Source: Acidobacteriota bacterium
Lineage (GTDB): Bacteria > Acidobacteriota > Terriglobia > Acidoferrales > UBA7541
Assembly (NCBI GenBank): GCA_019239815.1
Contig: JAFAZL010000442.1
Span: 1 to 6,872 of the forward strand
Reading direction: 5' to 3'
DNA length: 6,872 nucleotides
Shown here: one piece after another, positions 5,496-6,872 of the stretch
How positions within the stretch are numbered: the first letter of the stretch is position 1
Layout: every line of letters starts with the position of its first letter
The notes under the pieces: model-generated
What the model was told of the DNA's origin: nothing
Seen by the model: only the letters and a program-made list of their open reading frames with translations
The model's database searches: none
Translations under genes and position numbers: made by a program

Positions 5496-6751
5496 GGCCG
5501 TATCTCGGCGTTGTCGCTTGCGTCGGATCGATGGCGTTGGCTGCAATCAGCCCGACCGCAAACTCACAAGCGTTATTCAAACCGATCACATCGAGCCAGG
5601 TCCCCGCAAAGCCCGACGCCCTCGGCTCCCAAGCCATCGACGCCGGCGACTACGTCTACATCTCCGGCCAGAGCCCGCACCGCGCCGACGGCAGCACTCC
5701 GTCGAGCTACTCCGACCAGGTCAAACAGTGCCTCGACAACATCGAAGCCCTCGTCAAAGCCGCAGGCCTAACAAAAGAAAACATCGTCTACGTCCAGGCC
5801 TACATGGACGACACGACCAAATACTCCGACCTTAATCAGGCCTTCGCCGCCTACTTCCCGAAAGATCCCCCCGCGCGCGGAATCCTCGGAGTCGCCGCCA
5901 ATCCCGATTCATCAATCCAAATCACCGCCATGGCGGTCCGCGACCTCACCGGCAAAAAATCCGTCACGCCCCCGAACTACAAACCAAGTAAAGCCTTCTC
6001 ATGGGGCATGCTGACCCACGACCGCCTCTTCATCTCCAACATGCCAGGCATCGATCCCGTCACCGGCAAAATCCCATCCGATCCAGCCGCCCAAGTCAAC
6101 CTCGCACTCGACGGCCTCAAAGCCGTCAACGAAGCTGCCGGCCTCACGCTCGCCAACATGGTCTTCGTCAATCCCTACCTCACCGACGAAATCCCCCACA
6201 ACGTCATGAACAAGGCCTACGCCGCGCGCTTCGAATTCGGCAACACTCCAGGCCGCGCCACCATCGAGGCCAGCAGCCTCCCCGAAGGCGCCCACATCGC
6301 TTACACCGGCATCTCCGTGCGCGACATCAGCCAGCGCCGTTCGATCAAGCCGAAAAACATGCCACCGAGCCCGACCGCCAGCCCCTGCGTCTTCGCCGGT
6401 GACACTCTCTACTGCTCCGCCAAAAGCGGCTTCATCCCCGGCACCAACCTCGGCATGTTCATCCAGGACGTCCCCAACCAAACGCGCCAATCCATGCGCA
6501 ATCAGCTCGACAATCTCGAAGAAGCCGACATGAAGTACGACACTGTCGTCTCCACCGTCATCTATCTCGACAACCTCTCCGAGACCTCCGACTTCGCGAA
6601 CGTCTACAAAAAATTCTTCGGCAAAGTCCTTCCAGCGACAACCGTCGTCCAGCAGATGAAGCCGGTCGATCGCAAACCCGACTCCGAAGGCCACGTCCCC
6701 GAGGTCGAGCAATTCTCCCTCGTCGCCATCCGCAGCCACGCGAAACAGTAA
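5492..6751 (+). CDS. Secreted protein of three tandem RidA (YjgF/YER057c/UK114) domains
   Basis: The protein has 419 residues. Residues 1-27 look like a Sec signal peptide (hydrophobic 4-19, cleavage likely after SQA at 27). Three RidA-type domains follow: about 28-152, 156-280 and 283-416. Each repeats the plan of a V-Y/L-F/L-Y-(I/C)-S strand, a helix Q-x-x-x-x-L-D-x-L, then V-x-x-x-x-Y-(L/M/V)-D/T, then the P-A-R-type loop. Canonical RidA is about 130 residues, forms trimers and hydrolyses enamines/imines such as 2-aminoacrylate. The substrate-binding arginine (Arg105 in E. coli RidA) is matched by Arg129 and Arg255 in domains 1 and 2, but Thr383 stands there in domain 3 (LPATTVV). The position of E. 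coli Glu120 is Thr or Ser in all three, so this is not the classical subfamily. ATG 5492 overlaps the previous gene's TGA in ATGA, which implies coupled translation. It likely clears or converts an imine product of that enzyme; this is inference. Confidence 0.92.
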   Translation: MRPYLGVVACVGSMALAAISPTANSQALFKPITSSQVPAKPDALGSQAIDAGDYVYISGQSPHRADGSTPSSYSDQVKQCLDNIEALVKAAGLTKENIVYVQAYMDDTTKYSDLNQAFAAYFPKDPPARGILGVAANPDSSIQITAMAVRDLTGKKSVTPPNYKPSKAFSWGMLTHDRLFISNMPGIDPVTGKIPSDPAAQVNLALDGLKAVNEAAGLTLANMVFVNPYLTDEIPHNVMNKAYAARFEFGNTPGRATIEASSLPEGAHIAYTGISVRDISQRRSIKPKNMPPSPTASPCVFAGDTLYCSAKSGFIPGTNLGMFIQDVPNQTRQSMRNQLDNLEEADMKYDTVVSTVIYLDNLSETSDFANVYKKFFGKVLPATTVVQQMKPVDRKPDSEGHVPEVEQFSLVAIRSHAKQ

Positions 6752-6772
6752 CCGAAATTTTTTAACGATTGC

Positions 6773-6798
6773 AGGTTGCTGTTACATCGAAGCAGCCT
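6773..6798. repeat. Hairpin in the gap after the RidA-like gene
   Basis: AGGTTGCT (6773-6780) pairs with AGCAGCCT (6791-6798) through 8 base pairs including one T-G wobble, around a 10-base loop. No T-run follows, so it is at best a weak terminator. The six T at 6758-6763 precede the stem rather than follow it. The putative -35 of the next gene falls in the loop, so it could also be an operator. Confidence 0.4.
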
Positions 6799-6810
6799 CG
6801 GCGCTAAAAT
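6781..6810 (+). promoter_or_regulatory. Possible sigma-70-type promoter for the next gene
   Basis: TAAAAT at 6805-6810 matches the -10 consensus at five of six bases. GTTACA at 6781-6786 matches TTGACA at four of six, with an 18-base spacer. Transcription would start near 6817, leaving a leader of about 40 bases before the Shine-Dalgarno-supported TTG at 6860. This is a by-eye match only. Confidence 0.35.
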
Positions 6811-6848
6811 GCCAACCGCTTTTGCAACACTCGCTTCTGAACGTGCCC

Positions 6849-6855
6849 AAGGAGG
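6849..6855 (+). promoter_or_regulatory. Strong Shine-Dalgarno before TTG 6860
   Basis: AAGGAGG is the full anti-16S complement and the strongest ribosome binding site in the window. It lies 4 bases before TTG 6860, a slightly short but workable spacing. Confidence 0.55.
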
Positions 6856-6859
6856 AGTC

Positions 6860-6872
6860 TTGCTTCACCGCA
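6860..6872 (+). CDS. Probable start of the next gene (first codons only)
   Basis: TTG 6860 follows the strong Shine-Dalgarno and opens a frame that runs out of the window after four codons, so the product cannot be named. An in-frame ATG at 6809 would add 17 residues (MPTAFATLASERAQGGV) with no stop between, but it has no good ribosome site and overlaps the possible -10 box. I prefer the TTG. The start could also lie beyond the window. Confidence 0.4.

Larger units (their letters stand above)
1775..6751 (+). other. Predicted four-gene operon of exported proteins
   Basis: The TPR, CBM9-like, SelA-like and triple-RidA genes share one strand with junctions of +3 bases, +19 bases and a 4-base overlap, and I see no hairpin-plus-T terminator between them. 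All four products start with an export signal. One transcript is likely, starting somewhere in 1585-1774 and ending in 6752-6805. The receptor gene upstream could also be co-transcribed by read-through, but the strong hairpin at 1613-1640 argues against full coupling. Confidence 0.75.

Noticed and set aside
5999..6739. 246-codon minus-strand frame over the RidA-like gene
   Set aside because: Antisense shadow with biased composition; the + strand has three recognisable RidA domains.
6758..6763. Run of six T after the RidA-like gene as an intrinsic terminator
   Set aside because: I find no GC-rich stem immediately before it; the nearby hairpin lies after it.

Overview
The window looks like a piece of an Acidobacteriota chromosome (Terriglobia-type soil acidobacteria such as the Koribacter/Sulfotelmatobacter relatives). 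This is inferred from gene content, not from a marker gene. The clues are the C-terminal barrel of an Oar-like TonB-dependent receptor of the kind hugely expanded in that phylum, a CBM9-like secreted protein, a long secreted TPR protein, GC-rich DNA with many NNC codons, and TTG starts. No rRNA, tRNA, transposase, CRISPR array or phage gene is visible.

Layout. Positions 1-1584 hold the 3' part of the receptor gene; its N-terminal carboxypeptidase-like and plug domains lie upstream of the window. A 190-base gap (1585-1774) follows and holds two hairpins. Then comes a tight, same-strand block of four genes, 1775-6751: a 15-repeat TPR protein, a CBM9-like domain protein, a SelA-like PLP enzyme with a twin-arginine signal, and a protein made of three tandem RidA domains. 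Junctions are +3 bases, +19 bases and a 4-base ATGA overlap, so the block is very probably one operon. After it, 6752-6872 holds a hairpin, a possible promoter, and a strong Shine-Dalgarno in front of a TTG that probably starts the next gene.

How the genes may work together. All four operon proteins carry an N-terminal export signal (three Sec-like, one Tat-like). SelA-fold PLP enzymes that are not true selenocysteine synthases include ammonia lyases such as D-glucosaminate-6-phosphate ammonia lyase (DgaE), which pass through enamine/imine intermediates. RidA proteins hydrolyse reactive enamines/imines released by PLP enzymes. The translationally coupled PLP-enzyme and triple-RidA pair therefore suggests an imine-forming and imine-clearing module working outside the cytoplasm, with the CBM9-like and TPR proteins as possible substrate-binding and scaffold partners and the upstream receptor as a possible importer. 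The substrate cannot be read from the sequence. This exported PLP/RidA couple, and the single-chain triple RidA whose third domain has lost the key arginine, are the most interesting content here.
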